Below, one piece after another: positions 25,738-36,134 of a DNA stretch of 64,000 bases; position 1 is the stretch's first letter, and each line of letters begins with the position of its first letter. The notes beneath the pieces were generated by a model. It was not told the DNA's origin. It saw only the letters and a program-made list of their open reading frames with translations, and did not search any database. The DNA comes from Terrimonas ginsenosidimutans (lineage in GTDB: Bacteria; Bacteroidota; Bacteroidia; Chitinophagales; Chitinophagaceae): contig NZ_JAKLTR010000002.1 of assembly GCF_022012415.1 (NCBI RefSeq), positions 558,001 to 622,000 on the forward strand, written 5' to 3'. The position numbers and the translations under genes are program-made.

Positions 25738-27066
25738 ATGACAAAATTGAAAAAGTTATTTTCACTTGCAGTGATACTATTGCTGGCCTATTCATTGCCA
25801 GCCCAACAAGTGACGCCGGTAGAGCAGATCCGGCGTTATGTTTCGTCGAAGGCCCGCGGAAAAGATGATTCTGTTTATCAGAATTTCTTTAAGGCATTCA
25901 AGCCGGGGGAGGTCAACTATCTGCGCCCACTGTACGAGGCGATCGGATGGGAGGATCGTGTAAAGAAGATATATGGCGACAAAAGCTTCAATGATATTTT
26001 CAGTCAGCAACTCGCCGCTGTAGGAGATTATAAAACCGCGGAGATCTACACTAACAGAAACCTTGACACGTTATCCGCTGACGGGCACACATTCATACAG
26101 CAACAGGTAAAGCAGATCAAAGACCTGCAGTCGATCAGTGCTGCTACATATATCGCTGGCCGCGCGCTCGATGCAAAAGTTGTGATGATCAATGAAGCCC
26201 ATGATAAGCCTTTGCACCGTGCATTTACCTACAGTTTGCTTGAGCCTCTTTATCAGCAGGGATATCGTTATCTCGCGATGGAAATGCTGAATAATCACGG
26301 CAATGCCTCATTGACAAAGCTTGATCATACCACCGGTTATTATGCCCAGGAACCTGTTGCCGGCGAACTTATCCGCAAAGCGCTGTCTCTTGGTTACACA
26401 CTTGTGCCTTATGAAGACACGGCAGGGGCCCGTCATACAGCTTCTGTAAGGGATTCCATACAGGCTGCAAATATTTATAAGATCATTCAGCAGGATCCTG
26501 CGGCCAGGATCCTGGTCCATGCTGGATATGGGCACGTCTCAGAAGCGGCTTTGGGAGCTGCGGTCGTTCCTATGGGGCTTGCTTTTAAAATGCAAACCGG
26601 CATTGATCCGCTGACCGTCAATCAGACAAACTTTACCGAAGGCAGTACCACCGATTTTGGAAGGGTATATCACAAAGAGCTGATGCAAAAGATCAGGATC
26701 GATGAGCCGGTGGTTTTGTTGAAGGGCCGTAAACCATATACTTTGATCGAACAGGAAGGGTATGATATTTATGTGGTGCATCCCGCGACGTCATATAAAA
26801 ATAACCGGCCATCCTGGCTGTCGTTAAATGGAGAGAGGAAAGAAGTGTCTGTATCTCCGCAGGAACGAAACCTGTTTCTGGTGCAGGCTTATTATGAAGA
26901 TGAATTTAATCGCGCTCCTTTGGAACAACTGGTACCGGCTGATCAAACATATATTGCGTCTGATTATGGATATTACAGCCTGTATCTGAAACCGGGGCGA
27001 TATAAGCTGGTGTTCCGGGGAATCGATTATCAGCAGTTGAATGTGAGGGAAAAACAGGTGCAATAA
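25738..27066 (+). CDS. Exported EreA/ChaN/TraB-superfamily protein
   Basis: A 442-residue secreted protein: signal peptide MTKLKKLFSLAVILLLAYSLPAQ. The core (about residues 135-290) has VVMINEAHDKPLHRAF, YRYLAMEML, and ARILVHAGYGHVSE, the E-H and G..H pattern shared by erythromycin-esterase-like, ChaN and TraB/Tiki proteins that use metal or His/Glu chemistry. The C-terminal 130 residues look like a beta-sandwich (YGYYSLYLKPGRYKLVFRG). Substrate unknown; antibiotic-esterase function should not be assumed. It starts 48 bases after the sirtuin, possibly the same transcript. Confidence 0.65.
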   Translation: MTKLKKLFSLAVILLLAYSLPAQQVTPVEQIRRYVSSKARGKDDSVYQNFFKAFKPGEVNYLRPLYEAIGWEDRVKKIYGDKSFNDIFSQQLAAVGDYKTAEIYTNRNLDTLSADGHTFIQQQVKQIKDLQSISAATYIAGRALDAKVVMINEAHDKPLHRAFTYSLLEPLYQQGYRYLAMEMLNNHGNASLTKLDHTTGYYAQEPVAGELIRKALSLGYTLVPYEDTAGARHTASVRDSIQAANIYKIIQQDPAARILVHAGYGHVSEAALGAAVVPMGLAFKMQTGIDPLTVNQTNFTEGSTTDFGRVYHKELMQKIRIDEPVVLLKGRKPYTLIEQEGYDIYVVHPATSYKNNRPSWLSLNGERKEVSVSPQERNLFLVQAYYEDEFNRAPLEQLVPADQTYIASDYGYYSLYLKPGRYKLVFRGIDYQQLNVREKQVQ

Positions 27067-27572
27067 TTGAATGGCGGAAAGCCCGGATGTGACGTGGATC
27101 AATATCAAAGGATCCGAATGGGGAGCGTCAAACCTGTTGTGTCCGGTTAAAAATGCATGGGCATTCTTTAGCAGTTTTTCATCATTTCTCTCTCGTTATT
27201 TTACTTAAAAATTTTGTTTTTTTCTCTTTGCCCATCTTTGTGCCTTTGGGATATTTGTGTTGATGATATTCAACTTGGGTGCACAAGAGGAGGTATTGTT
27301 GTCTAGCCTTACCGAAAGGGAGTTTTAGCCAGCGTGGAGCGTTGCTGGTACGGACAGGTATTGTCCGAGACTTAGTCCTGGCATCCAGGAACCCTGGTGG
27401 TGGTGGCGGGGGAGGGCCCAAGGGGGATGGTGGGGGAAGTCGCGATTATCCAGGTTTGAAGAATCCCTCCTTTCGTCCACGCAAAGCCCGCCCAACTATC
27501 TACGCCCCCAAACCCTCAATCCAATCCGGCCATCCAATAATTCCAGGAAGTCCATTCGCGTCCATTCGTATC
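27067..27572. repeat. Gene-free convergent gap with word repeats I and J1
   Basis: About 500 bases with no convincing gene. At 27221-27262 lies a CTTTGCCCATCTTTGTGCC-type word run (I). Around 27390-27440 is a G-rich tract (GGTGGTGGTGGCGGGGG) that creates poly-Gly and poly-Pro chance frames on the two strands. At 27539-27583 is word run J1 (CCATTCGCGTCCATTCG), which also encodes the last residues of the saccharopine dehydrogenase gene. The mix of unrelated word types suggests layers of decayed repeats. Confidence 0.5.
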
Positions 27573-29072
27573 TCATTCGCGTTCTTCAAACCGCACCCCA
27601 TAATCCTCCAGTTCCCTTAACACCTTCTCATAAATCTCCTTTCCTGTTGGAATATGCAATCCCGTTAACGATATCTCATTCCTCAAAATCAGCTTTGCAG
27701 CAATCCCCAATGGTAACCCCACTGTCTTTGCCATCGCCGTACGCAAACTATCCTCACCTTTCACAACAAGCGAACTCTGCAGCGAATGACGCTGCCCACC
27801 CATCTCATAACCGAACTCATGCAACATTACGATCATGTCTTTGTCCTGCGGCTGAAGGCTGAGGCGCTTCTCCACCGCTAACTGCAGCAGATCCGCCGGA
27901 CTGCAAAAACCTTTGTTGACCATCGTGTGCTTATCTTCCAGTCCCAGATAAAAAAGCTGTTTCAGCACAATGTTTGCCTCATGTATCTGCGTACTTACAA
28001 GCGACGCAGCTTCTGCCTTTACCTGGCCAATCTCTATCTCCTGCAACCTGCCGGCCGCATCAGTCGCGAGAAACGATGCGGGAACTTCCACTCCTTTATC
28101 CGTCACCCGCGTTTCCGCTTCAACAAGTTTCAACAAATTCTCCAACAGATTATTTGTCCGCGAAAAACCAGACGTTAATCGTTCCAGCCATTGCTGGAAG
28201 CCATGTTTATCCAGATGCTCCCGAAGCAATTCCTGCAAAGTGCGACCATCGCTTTCATAAGCAGGAGTTTCATCTGTCATTTTCAATTCAATCACATTCT
28301 TCCACCCAAGCATGAATTCAGGATGTCGGAGCGTAGTACGCACAAACGTTACTGTATCTTCCAAGCCATATAATGGCGCATAGCTTAGTGAATCCCTATT
28401 GGGGTACCAACTGAAAGTTCCATGCTGCGGCACTGTTACAATTCTATCCGGAGAAAACAACTCTTCATACTTCAACCGGATCTCCTGTCCGTCTTCACGA
28501 TAATGTGCACCGGCCTTACCCGCCAGAATGATGTTACGCGGATTCCAGCTGATCTTATAATGCCACGGATTGTCGTCACTTTCAGGTGCGACTAATCCTC
28601 CGCAATGCGAACGGAATGAGGTTATTTTTCCCCCTTTGCTCCGGATCTCATCAATGATCTTCATCGCACTCATGTGATCGATCCCCGGGTCAAGTCCGAT
28701 CTCGCAAAGAAAAAGCAATCCCTTCTTTTTTATCTCATCTGCCATGCCCTTCATTTCATCATCAACATACGATGCAGTGAGCAAATGTTTACCAGACCGG
28801 AGACAGTCCCTTGCTACTGTATTATGTAACAAAGGTGGCAACATCGAAATAACGAGGTCAGCTCCCATGATGTATTCATGCCTTTTGGCGTCATCCCTTA
28901 TATCAAATGATACAGCTTCGCCGTGGGGGGAATGATTGATCTTTTCGTTTGCAAGTGCGAGGTTCGCATCAGCAACAACCACCTTCCAATCCTCTTCGAT
29001 TGCGTGTTCCAGCAGATAAGTTATCAGTACAGTTGCAGATTTTCCTGCACCAAACAAGAGTATATTTTTCAT
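27573..29072 (-). CDS. Saccharopine dehydrogenase-family oxidoreductase
   Basis: A 499-residue cytosolic NAD(P)-dependent enzyme. Rossmann motif FGAGKSATVLITYLLEH at the start, then DLVISMLPPLLH and LGLDPGIDHMSAMKIIDEI, and a C-terminal saccharopine-dehydrogenase domain with WK..IELK and MGWK-like segments. In plants and animals such C-terminal-type enzymes split saccharopine to glutamate and aminoadipate semialdehyde in lysine catabolism. No lysine-ketoglutarate reductase is nearby, so the actual substrate is open. ATG 29072 (MKNILLFGAGKS) is preferred to a start 17 codons upstream. Its last codons are part of word repeat J1. Confidence 0.88.
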   Translation of the reverse strand: MKNILLFGAGKSATVLITYLLEHAIEEDWKVVVADANLALANEKINHSPHGEAVSFDIRDDAKRHEYIMGADLVISMLPPLLHNTVARDCLRSGKHLLTASYVDDEMKGMADEIKKKGLLFLCEIGLDPGIDHMSAMKIIDEIRSKGGKITSFRSHCGGLVAPESDDNPWHYKISWNPRNIILAGKAGAHYREDGQEIRLKYEELFSPDRIVTVPQHGTFSWYPNRDSLSYAPLYGLEDTVTFVRTTLRHPEFMLGWKNVIELKMTDETPAYESDGRTLQELLREHLDKHGFQQWLERLTSGFSRTNNLLENLLKLVEAETRVTDKGVEVPASFLATDAAGRLQEIEIGQVKAEAASLVSTQIHEANIVLKQLFYLGLEDKHTMVNKGFCSPADLLQLAVEKRLSLQPQDKDMIVMLHEFGYEMGGQRHSLQSSLVVKGEDSLRTAMAKTVGLPLGIAAKLILRNEISLTGLHIPTGKEIYEKVLRELEDYGVRFEERE

Positions 29073-29265
29073 GTAACAATAATCTGGGATGAATATAAAA
29101 CTATTATAGAAGAAATATACCATTCCTGACAGCGGGTCATTTTTACAACCGTCATTTTACTTTTGAACGGCTACTTTTTACCTCTACAATGACCGCCGGT
29201 TTGATATGTGAACCTGTCATTGGCATTCTATTTGAATTGCGCTAGTCATTAACAAACTAATTTTT

Positions 29266-29841
29266 ATGAAAAAAGTATTTGTAGCTGTCTTCTTACTGGC
29301 GGGTGTTACCGGTTTCGGTCAGAATCTTTCAGGCGGTTTGAAAGCAGGTGTGAACGTATCTAACTTTACCGGTGGCAATTTTCAGAACGTCGATAAAAAA
29401 GCACTCATCGGTTTTCATGCGGGCGGTTTTCTGAATATCGCCTTTGGAGGTTTCTCTATTCAGCCCGAGGCTCTGGTGTCCACTCAGGGTGCTAAAGCAG
29501 AGGATGTATCAGGAAGCTATGACTTCAAATTGACTTATATCACTGTTCCTATCATGGCTAAATTCAAAACAAGCAGCGGCTTTTATCTGGAAGCCGGTCC
29601 GCAGTTTGGCTTTAAGATCAGTGAGGATGTGGGTAATTCAACCATTAACGACTTTGCGAAAAACCTTGACCTTTCCCTTGGTGCAGGTCTTGGCTTCCAG
29701 AGTGCAGGCGGTTTCGGTATCGGAGCCCGTTACCTTGCCGGTTTGTCTAAAGTCGGTGATTTCAGCGGCGTTGGTAACATCGATCCTGATTTCAAGAACA
29801 GCGTGATCCAGGCTGGTATCTTCTGGGCATTCGGTAAATAA
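29266..29841 (+). CDS. Small outer-membrane beta-barrel protein (OMP_b-brl_2)
   Basis: A 191-residue exported protein: signal peptide MKKVFVAVFLLAGVTGFGQ and an eight-strand barrel pattern of alternating hydrophobic strands with glycine/aspartate turns (GGLKAGVNVSNFTG, FHAGGFLNIAFGGFSIQPEALVS, YLEAGPQFGFKIS, LGAGLGFQSAGGFGIGARYLAG). It matches the porin-family OMP_b-brl_2 domain that is abundant in Bacteroidota and ends in the FWAFGK strand. Ligand or role unknown. A TACTTTTG box at 29158-29165 may be its promoter. Confidence 0.9.
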   Translation: MKKVFVAVFLLAGVTGFGQNLSGGLKAGVNVSNFTGGNFQNVDKKALIGFHAGGFLNIAFGGFSIQPEALVSTQGAKAEDVSGSYDFKLTYITVPIMAKFKTSSGFYLEAGPQFGFKISEDVGNSTINDFAKNLDLSLGAGLGFQSAGGFGIGARYLAGLSKVGDFSGVGNIDPDFKNSVIQAGIFWAFGK

Positions 29842-29865
29842 TACCGGTTTAAATTAATTATCAGG

Positions 29866-29898
29866 GAAACCCTTTCTGACCGGAAGGGTTTCTTTTTT
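29866..29898 (+). terminator. Terminator of the small barrel gene
   Basis: AAACCCTT (29867-29874) pairs with AAGGGTTT (29884-29891), then CTTTTTT. Confidence 0.88.
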
Positions 29899-29920
29899 GG
29901 CTAGCCTGACATGACCCGCA

Positions 29921-29954
29921 CAAAAACGCCTTCTGTATTACAGAAGGCATTTTT
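29921..29954. terminator. Terminator, mainly for the minus-strand GYF_2 gene
   Basis: GCCTTCTG (29928-29935) pairs with CAGAAGGC (29941-29948); A and T runs on both sides allow use in either direction. Confidence 0.8.
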
Positions 29955-30048
29955 AGCATTATACTATTCCCATCAGGCTATTTTATCGTTGATCGGCTTT
30001 TTACAGTAGTAACGGCTACACGAAATCATAAAAGACCATTTCCTTCGC

Positions 30049-31512
30049 CTACCGGTCCGCAAGTTGGCTGCTTCCGATCCTGACGATCTTATATTGAACT
30101 CTAACCCCACGGTTCGTATCTGGTATCCTGAGTGTCTCTGATTCATTTGCTGCGACCGATTTGAATTGGACCACCTGTGTTTTCAGGACCTGGTCATTCG
30201 GCTTGAAATACTGTAACTCGACCGCAACTTCATCCAGGGCATATTTGGAGCGGTTGGTGACCGTCAGTTCCAGGTTACGGATCCCGCCAAGTGCCACACG
30301 CTTGTAATCATTACTCACCACCGACACCTGGCTTCCCAACCCTGATAAAGCATTATCTGGCACCGCAGAAACCGGAGCGGATGCGGTAGAAGAGTGGTTT
30401 GCATTTTCAGTCGCCGTTTTTATCGTCATTTCATTCAATGTCTTTCTGGCCGACCTGGTGCGTTCGCCGGTCGAAGAATTGACTTCCGAAGGAGCGTACT
30501 CATGCTGCTCCTGATCAGGTTTTCCAGGTTCACCGGGCGTCATCACTGCCAAAGGCTTCTTCTTCTCCTGTGAAGCATTATTGTCTTCTTTTTTAAAAGT
30601 GGGGGGAGCGTCGTTTGCCTGCGTCAAAATACTGGCAGCTTGTTTATCGCTGTTTAATTTTGAAGAAACTGTTTTGCTCTCAGCAGGGTATGTCACATCT
30701 TCCTGCTGATCACCCTCAAGTGCACTCTCCGTAATAGGGTTTGCCGACTGCTCATCTGATGATGGTACATTTTCCACCTCGCCATTCACCGCAAGACTGC
30801 CTGCTGCCGGGGGTACCTGACTGGCAAGGCTGCCGTTATCCGCTGGTCTTGATTTCAGGATAAAACCAGCTAACACGCCAACGCCGATCAATCCAAGAAC
30901 AACTGCCGCTCTTTTCACACTGATCCTGAGAAACCCTTCGCGGGCAATACGGTCTTTCCGGTCTTTCAGCGTTTTTACATACATCTCCTTGATCTCATCC
31001 AAAGGCTGCGAATATTTGACCTTCGCAACCTGCTTTTCGGAAACGCTGATCGTTTCATCCATATCCGGAAGCGTATAATCAGGAATCGGGGCCGGCACAG
31101 GTTTGGGAACAGGTGCTGACTTAACCGCCACCTTTTGGGCACTTGCCGCCGTTTGTCCGGGCATCGTTACAAATACAGACTTACGTGCAACAGGTTTCAC
31201 TGTTTCCGTCTCTGCTTGCACCTTCGGCGCATATGCCTGGTATTGATCGTTGACAGATGATGTCTGAGCAGCTTTCAACGCCGGTTGTTCTGCTTCCTCC
31301 AGCGAGGTCTTTTTATAAAACCGGTCAAATGGCTGCTCCTCGACGGTGGGCGCATAAGGTTTCAACTCATTCAGCTCACTGGGATAACGCCATGCAGCAC
31401 TTTTCCCCGCAACCCAGACAAGATCATAGGGCTTCAGGCCATACGATATCAACTCTTCCAGGGAGAAAGGACCGGTTTCTTTGTTATCACGCAACAGGAG
31501 ATAGTTCGCCAT
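30049..31512 (-). CDS. GYF_2-domain membrane protein
   Basis: A 487-residue protein. Residues about 1-55 are a GYF_2 domain (LLLRDNKETGPFSLEELISYGLKPYDLVWVAG.SAAWRYPSEL), a proline-rich-peptide-binding fold. A long polar, low-complexity stretch follows, then a single membrane span (AAVVLGLIGVGVLAGFILKS, about residue 205-225), a second disordered stretch rich in Ser/Glu/Lys, and a folded C-terminal domain of about 100 residues (YKRVALGGIRNLELTVTNRSKYALDEVAVELQYF) that looks like an Ig-like beta sandwich. The topology puts the GYF_2 domain inside and the sandwich outside. ATG 31512 is chosen over GTG 31521. Partner proteins unknown. Confidence 0.75.
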   Translation of the reverse strand: MANYLLLRDNKETGPFSLEELISYGLKPYDLVWVAGKSAAWRYPSELNELKPYAPTVEEQPFDRFYKKTSLEEAEQPALKAAQTSSVNDQYQAYAPKVQAETETVKPVARKSVFVTMPGQTAASAQKVAVKSAPVPKPVPAPIPDYTLPDMDETISVSEKQVAKVKYSQPLDEIKEMYVKTLKDRKDRIAREGFLRISVKRAAVVLGLIGVGVLAGFILKSRPADNGSLASQVPPAAGSLAVNGEVENVPSSDEQSANPITESALEGDQQEDVTYPAESKTVSSKLNSDKQAASILTQANDAPPTFKKEDNNASQEKKKPLAVMTPGEPGKPDQEQHEYAPSEVNSSTGERTRSARKTLNEMTIKTATENANHSSTASAPVSAVPDNALSGLGSQVSVVSNDYKRVALGGIRNLELTVTNRSKYALDEVAVELQYFKPNDQVLKTQVVQFKSVAANESETLRIPDTNRGVRVQYKIVRIGSSQLADR

Positions 31513-31783
31513 ATCATTCACATTTGCTGGTTAATGGCCCGGGGCCGGCTGATTCACGAACCCAGGACATGAACAGAATACAAAAATCGCGCTTTATTCT
31601 CAACGCTGTCCGCATTTAACTTTTCGTAGAATCAACACCAAATAGAACGTAAAACCCATGCCGTCAAGTGCAAAGAAGATGTTATAAAACGCGGGAAGGT
31701 CAAAGGGCGCACAATAATCCACAGAGGTGGAAAAATAGGTGGAAAATTCAGTTAGGCCGTCAGGTTTTGAGTGCCAAAAAAGT

Positions 31784-31791
31784 TAGATTTG
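31784..31791 (+). promoter_or_regulatory. -7 box TAGATTTG for gyrA
   Basis: Exact TAnnTTTG, 56 bases before the gyrA ATG; a TTTTG at 31765-31769 is a possible -33 element with short spacing. Confidence 0.5.
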
Positions 31792-31847
31792 CAGGCCCTT
31801 AAAACCGCTGATTTTGAGGTGAAAACATACAAAGATCCCGAATTATT

Positions 31848-34490
31848 ATGGAAGAGAATTTTGAACCCCAGGAAACGAATGATATCAACCGGATCATACC
31901 GGTAAATATCGAGGAGCAGATGAAAACGGCTTATATCGATTACTCTATGTCAGTGATCGTAGGCCGGGCACTGCCGGATGTCAGAGATGGTTTTAAGCCA
32001 GTACACAGACGCATTCTATTTGCGATGAATGAACTTGGTCTAAACCACAATAAACCCTACAAGAAATCAGCGCGTATTGTAGGAGAGGTGCTCGGAAAGT
32101 ATCACCCGCATGGAGACTCGTCCGTTTATTTCGCCATGGCCAGGCTTGCCCAGGAATGGAATATGCGTTATACACTCGTTGATGGTCAGGGTAACTTCGG
32201 TAACCAGGATGGTGATGATCCGGCGGCAATGAGGTATACGGAAGTAAGACTCGATAAGCTCGGCGAACATATGCTGGACGATATCGAGAAAGACACCGTG
32301 GATTTCCAACTGAACTTCGATGACTCGGAGAAAGAGCCATCGATCCTGCCTACAAGGATCCCCCAGCTGCTCGTTAACGGTAGTAGCGGTATCGCCGTAG
32401 GTATGGCAACGAACATGATGCCGCACAACCTGACAGAAGTCATCGATGGTTGTATTGCCTATATCGATAACCGGGATATTACGGTGGACGAACTGATGCT
32501 GCATGTGAAAGCGCCAGATTTCCCGACTGCCGGCATCATTTACGGTATGGAAGGTGTCAAGTCCGCTATGCATTACGGTCGCGGAAAAGTTGTTTTAAGA
32601 GGCCGTCTCAATATTGAAACAAAACCAAGCGGACGCGAACAGATCATCATTACAGAAGTTCCTTACCAGGTGAACAGGGATTCACTCACCAACCGTATCG
32701 GTGAACTGGTGAATGAAAAACTGATCGATGGCATTGCTCACGTTAACAATGAATCAAACAGCAAGGAAGGCACACGTATCGTTATCGACCTGAAAAGAGA
32801 TGGCGTAGCGAACGTGATCGTTAACCAGCTTTATAAACTCACTGAACTGCAGACATCGTATGGTATCAACAACGTTGCGATCGTCAGAGGCAGACCCAAA
32901 ACACTCAACCTCCGCGATCTCATCCTTGAGTTCGTAGAGTTTCGCCACGAAGTGATCGTACGCCGTACACAGTTCGAATTGAGGGAAGCAGAGAAAAGAG
33001 CACATATCCTGCAAGGGTATCTGATTGCACTTGATCACCTGGATGAAGTGATCGCCATGATCAGAAGTTCGGCGACACCTGACGAAGCAAAAAACAACCT
33101 GGTCAACGCCGGTTGGGGGCTGGATGAGATCCAGGCCAAAGCTATCCTCGAATTACGTTTGCAGCGTCTTACCGGCATGGAGCGCGATAAGATCAAAGAG
33201 GAATACGACGAATTGATGAAACTGATCGGAGAGCTGCGTGAACTCCTGGCCAATGAAGGATTACGCTATGGCGTGATCAAGACGGAATTGCTCGAGATCA
33301 AAGAGAAATACGGTGATGAAAGAAAGTCTGAGATCACTTACCTCGATAATGAGGTGCGTATCAAAGACCTGATCAAAGAAGAAGCTGTTGTGATCACGAT
33401 CTCCCATTTAGGCTATATCAAACGTACCCCCGCTGACGAATACCGCGCACAACGCCGTGGCGGACGGGGAGTGCTCGGAGGAAAAACAAGGGATGAAGAT
33501 TATATTGAACATCTTTTCGTAGCTTCCACCCACCATACGCTTTTGTTCTTTACCGAGAAAGGCCGTTGCTTCTGGCTGAATGTGTACGAGATCCCCGAAG
33601 GTGAAAAAACAAGTAAAGGAAGAGCGATCCAGAACCTTATCCAACTGACTCCGGACGATAAAGTCCGCGCGATCATTGACGTGAAAGATCTCAAAGATGA
33701 AGAGTTTGTGAACTCACACAATATCGTTCTCTGTACCAAGAAAGGCATCATCAAGAAAACACAACTGGAAGAATTCAGCAGACCACGCCAGAACGGAGTG
33801 AATGCGATCACCGTTGTAGAAGGAGATGAATTGCTGGAAGCCAAAATGACTGATGGCCATTCCGAGATCATGATGGCTGTAAAAAGCGGCCGTGCGATCA
33901 GATTCTCTGAAGAAAAAGTACGTGCAACAGGCCGTGGAGCAATTGGCGTAGCAGGTATTGAAGTTGATGATGAAAACGACGAGGTTGTTGGTATGATTTG
34001 TGTAAACCCAGACACCGACGCATCCAAAACAGTACTGGTTGTAAGTGATAAAGGGTTTGGCAAGCGTACACCTGTTGATGAGTACCGCTTTACCAACAGA
34101 GGCGGTAAAGGCGTGAAAACCATTAACGTAACAGATAAAACAGGCGGCCTGGTAGGAATGCTCGATGTTACGCAGAACGAAGACCTGATGATCACCTGTA
34201 AGAGCGGCGTCACCATCCGTATGAAAGTGGCCAATGTAAGCGAACAGGGACGGGCAACGCAGGGCGTAAAACTGATCCGCCTGGATGAAGGCGACGAAAT
34301 CGCTGCGATCACAAAACTCGATGAAGAACCGGAAGTAGTCGCGATACTGGAGGAGCTCGCCGATGGAAGCATTCCTGCCGTGACCGACATCATCGAGCCG
34401 GCTGAACCCGGAGCGGCCGAAAGTAATGACGCAACTGAAACGCCTGATCAACCATCTGTAGAAGATAATAACAGTGACGAACCTATTTAA
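31848..34490 (+). CDS. gyrA: DNA gyrase subunit A
   Basis: Breakage-reunion subunit of gyrase, which with GyrB introduces negative supercoils. 880 residues. The catalytic tyrosine is Y130 in [10 protein letters not shown]. The N-terminal quinolone-determining region reads [17 protein letters not shown], with the two positions equal to E. coli Ser83 and Asp87 occupied by S and (in YFAMARL) A/M-side residues; judging resistance would need an alignment. The GyrA box QRRGGRG lies at 535-541, which identifies gyrase rather than ParC and starts the six-bladed C-terminal pinwheel. The tail from about residue 840 is acidic and low complexity. It has its own promoter and is followed by a TPR-like gene 24 bases downstream. 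Confidence 0.97.
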   Translation: MEENFEPQETNDINRIIPVNIEEQMKTAYIDYSMSVIVGRALPDVRDGFKPVHRRILFAMNELGLNHNKPYKKSARIVGEVLGKYHPHGDSSVYFAMARLAQEWNMRYTLVDGQGNFGNQDGDDPAAMRYTEVRLDKLGEHMLDDIEKDTVDFQLNFDDSEKEPSILPTRIPQLLVNGSSGIAVGMATNMMPHNLTEVIDGCIAYIDNRDITVDELMLHVKAPDFPTAGIIYGMEGVKSAMHYGRGKVVLRGRLNIETKPSGREQIIITEVPYQVNRDSLTNRIGELVNEKLIDGIAHVNNESNSKEGTRIVIDLKRDGVANVIVNQLYKLTELQTSYGINNVAIVRGRPKTLNLRDLILEFVEFRHEVIVRRTQFELREAEKRAHILQGYLIALDHLDEVIAMIRSSATPDEAKNNLVNAGWGLDEIQAKAILELRLQRLTGMERDKIKEEYDELMKLIGELRELLANEGLRYGVIKTELLEIKEKYGDERKSEITYLDNEVRIKDLIKEEAVVITISHLGYIKRTPADEYRAQRRGGRGVLGGKTRDEDYIEHLFVASTHHTLLFFTEKGRCFWLNVYEIPEGEKTSKGRAIQNLIQLTPDDKVRAIIDVKDLKDEEFVNSHNIVLCTKKGIIKKTQLEEFSRPRQNGVNAITVVEGDELLEAKMTDGHSEIMMAVKSGRAIRFSEEKVRATGRGAIGVAGIEVDDENDEVVGMICVNPDTDASKTVLVVSDKGFGKRTPVDEYRFTNRGGKGVKTINVTDKTGGLVGMLDVTQNEDLMITCKSGVTIRMKVANVSEQGRATQGVKLIRLDEGDEIAAITKLDEEPEVVAILEELADGSIPAVTDIIEPAEPGAAESNDATETPDQPSVEDNNSDEPI

Positions 34491-34514
34491 TTATTTCATA
34501 ATTCAATCAAAATA

Positions 34515-35846
34515 ATGAAAAAGACCACGTTTTTATTAACGACCATGATGGCGTTCGCTATTGCCGGACAGGCGCAGCGTTACGAAGACATCAAGACCAA
34601 TATCCTGGTTAGCAGATTCGATGAAGCTAAAAAGGATATCGATAAAGGGATGAGCAATGAAAAGTTCAAGTCAAAACCAGAGGCTTACATCCTGAAAGCA
34701 ACCGTTTACGCTGCACTGGCTGACGATCCCAAAAATGCTGCACAAAGTGAACAGCTCCGCCAGGAAGCATTCGATGCATTCAACAAATACAAGGAAATGC
34801 AGCCGGATGGCAAATTGCTGGAGGATATCCCTTACAAAAATGGCCCTACATACCTGCACACAACTTATTTCAACGCTGGTTACAAAGACTACCAGGAGAA
34901 AAAATGGGGTGAAGGATTGCCAAAATTCGAGAAAGTGGTTGCTCTGTCAGACTATATGATCGAGAAGAAATTGTTTGGCGCACCACTTGACACGAATGCA
35001 CTGATCCTTGCTGGTATCATGGCTGAAAATGACAGCAAGACTGACATTGCCGCTAAATACTATGCACGCCTTGCAGATGCAAAGATCCAGGGTCAGGGCT
35101 TTGAGGATATTTACAAATTCCTCGTTCGCCACAGCTTTACTAAAAAAGATATGGCTTCCTTCGATAAATACCGGGCTCTCGGTACCCAGCTGTATCCACA
35201 AAGCGAATTCTTCAAATACGATCAAACCGACTTCGCAGTTGGGTTGGAAGAAACCCTCGATGCAAAGATCAAAGGCCTTGAGCAGGTATTGGTTAATGAT
35301 CCGAACAACTACAAATCAAGTCTTTTGCTCGGCCAGTTGATCTACGACACACTGTACTCTGATAAAGAAGGTGCGGTTAAACCGGCTAATGCGGCTGAAC
35401 TTGAAACGAAAATGATCAGCACATTCAAGAAAGCTTCTGACCTTGATGCAAAAGAAGTTCTCCCGAATCTTTATCTCGGAGAATATTTCATCAACAAGGC
35501 GCTTGCATTGAACGATAAAAAAGATGCGGTATCTGCTGAAATTAAAAAAGCCACAAAACCAGGTGCACAGCCTTCAAAAGAGAATGTCGCTAAAAAAGAA
35601 GCTGTGGATAAAGAACTTGATGAAACTTACGAATCAGCACGCGTTTATTACGAGAGAGCAGGCGAGCTGTTTGCGAAGAAAACCAACCTTTCTGGCCCGG
35701 AAAAACAGCAATACAAAAACGTAGCTGGATATCTTGGCGATATCTACACGTATAAAAAAGATAAAGCGAAAGGAAAACCTGCAGAGATCGCTAAATACAC
35801 CGAGCAGGAAAAGAAATGGAATGACATTTACGGCACAATCCGTTAA
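34515..35846 (+). CDS. Exported TPR-like helical protein
   Basis: A 443-residue secreted protein: signal peptide ending TMMAFAIAGQAQ, then almost all-helical repeats with tetratricopeptide spacing (AYILKATVYAALADDPKNAAQSEQLRQEAFDAFNKYKEMQP, LILAGIMAENDSKTDIAAKYYARLADAKIQG, YESARVYYERAGELFAKKTNLSGPEKQQYKNVAGYLGDIYTYK). No enzymatic motif is visible. TPR proteins of this type serve as periplasmic scaffolds. It lies 24 bases after gyrA and shares its terminator, so it may be cotranscribed, though with no functional link that I can name. Confidence 0.75.
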   Translation: MKKTTFLLTTMMAFAIAGQAQRYEDIKTNILVSRFDEAKKDIDKGMSNEKFKSKPEAYILKATVYAALADDPKNAAQSEQLRQEAFDAFNKYKEMQPDGKLLEDIPYKNGPTYLHTTYFNAGYKDYQEKKWGEGLPKFEKVVALSDYMIEKKLFGAPLDTNALILAGIMAENDSKTDIAAKYYARLADAKIQGQGFEDIYKFLVRHSFTKKDMASFDKYRALGTQLYPQSEFFKYDQTDFAVGLEETLDAKIKGLEQVLVNDPNNYKSSLLLGQLIYDTLYSDKEGAVKPANAAELETKMISTFKKASDLDAKEVLPNLYLGEYFINKALALNDKKDAVSAEIKKATKPGAQPSKENVAKKEAVDKELDETYESARVYYERAGELFAKKTNLSGPEKQQYKNVAGYLGDIYTYKKDKAKGKPAEIAKYTEQEKKWNDIYGTIR

Positions 35847-35879
35847 TTACGGGATTTGCGTGATAATGTAAAAGATCAG

Positions 35880-35910
35880 GCCGGGGAGTGAAAACTCTCC
35901 GGCTTTTTTT
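35880..35910 (+). terminator. Terminator after the TPR-like gene
   Basis: GCCGG-GGAG.../CTCT-CCGGC stem with seven Ts after it. From here to 36134 nothing else is visible. Confidence 0.9.
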
Positions 35911-36134
35911 GTTCGAATTCCCAGATTAAAGCATTACGTCCGCTGGAACAGCGAATTTTCTAAGTCGTAAACAGGAGGATGGCAGGACAAGATTATCGGC
36001 AACCATCCGGATATCCGAAGCAAAGCCAGCGAAGGGGTTTAAAGTCGTTTATTCTATTTAACATAATGTAAATTATAAGAAGAAAGCTAGCGCTGAAAGG
36101 GGTAAAGACTTAACTTGCAACACTATACTTAGAT

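Noticed and set aside
27182-27620. Frames with poly-Gly (plus) and poly-Pro (minus) runs
   Set aside because: Both are by-products of one G-rich tract and of word repeats; no signal, domain or terminator supports them.
35905-35925. GTTCGAATTCCC, like a tRNA T-loop
   Set aside because: It directly follows a terminator T run, and no acceptor, D or anticodon stem can be drawn around it.
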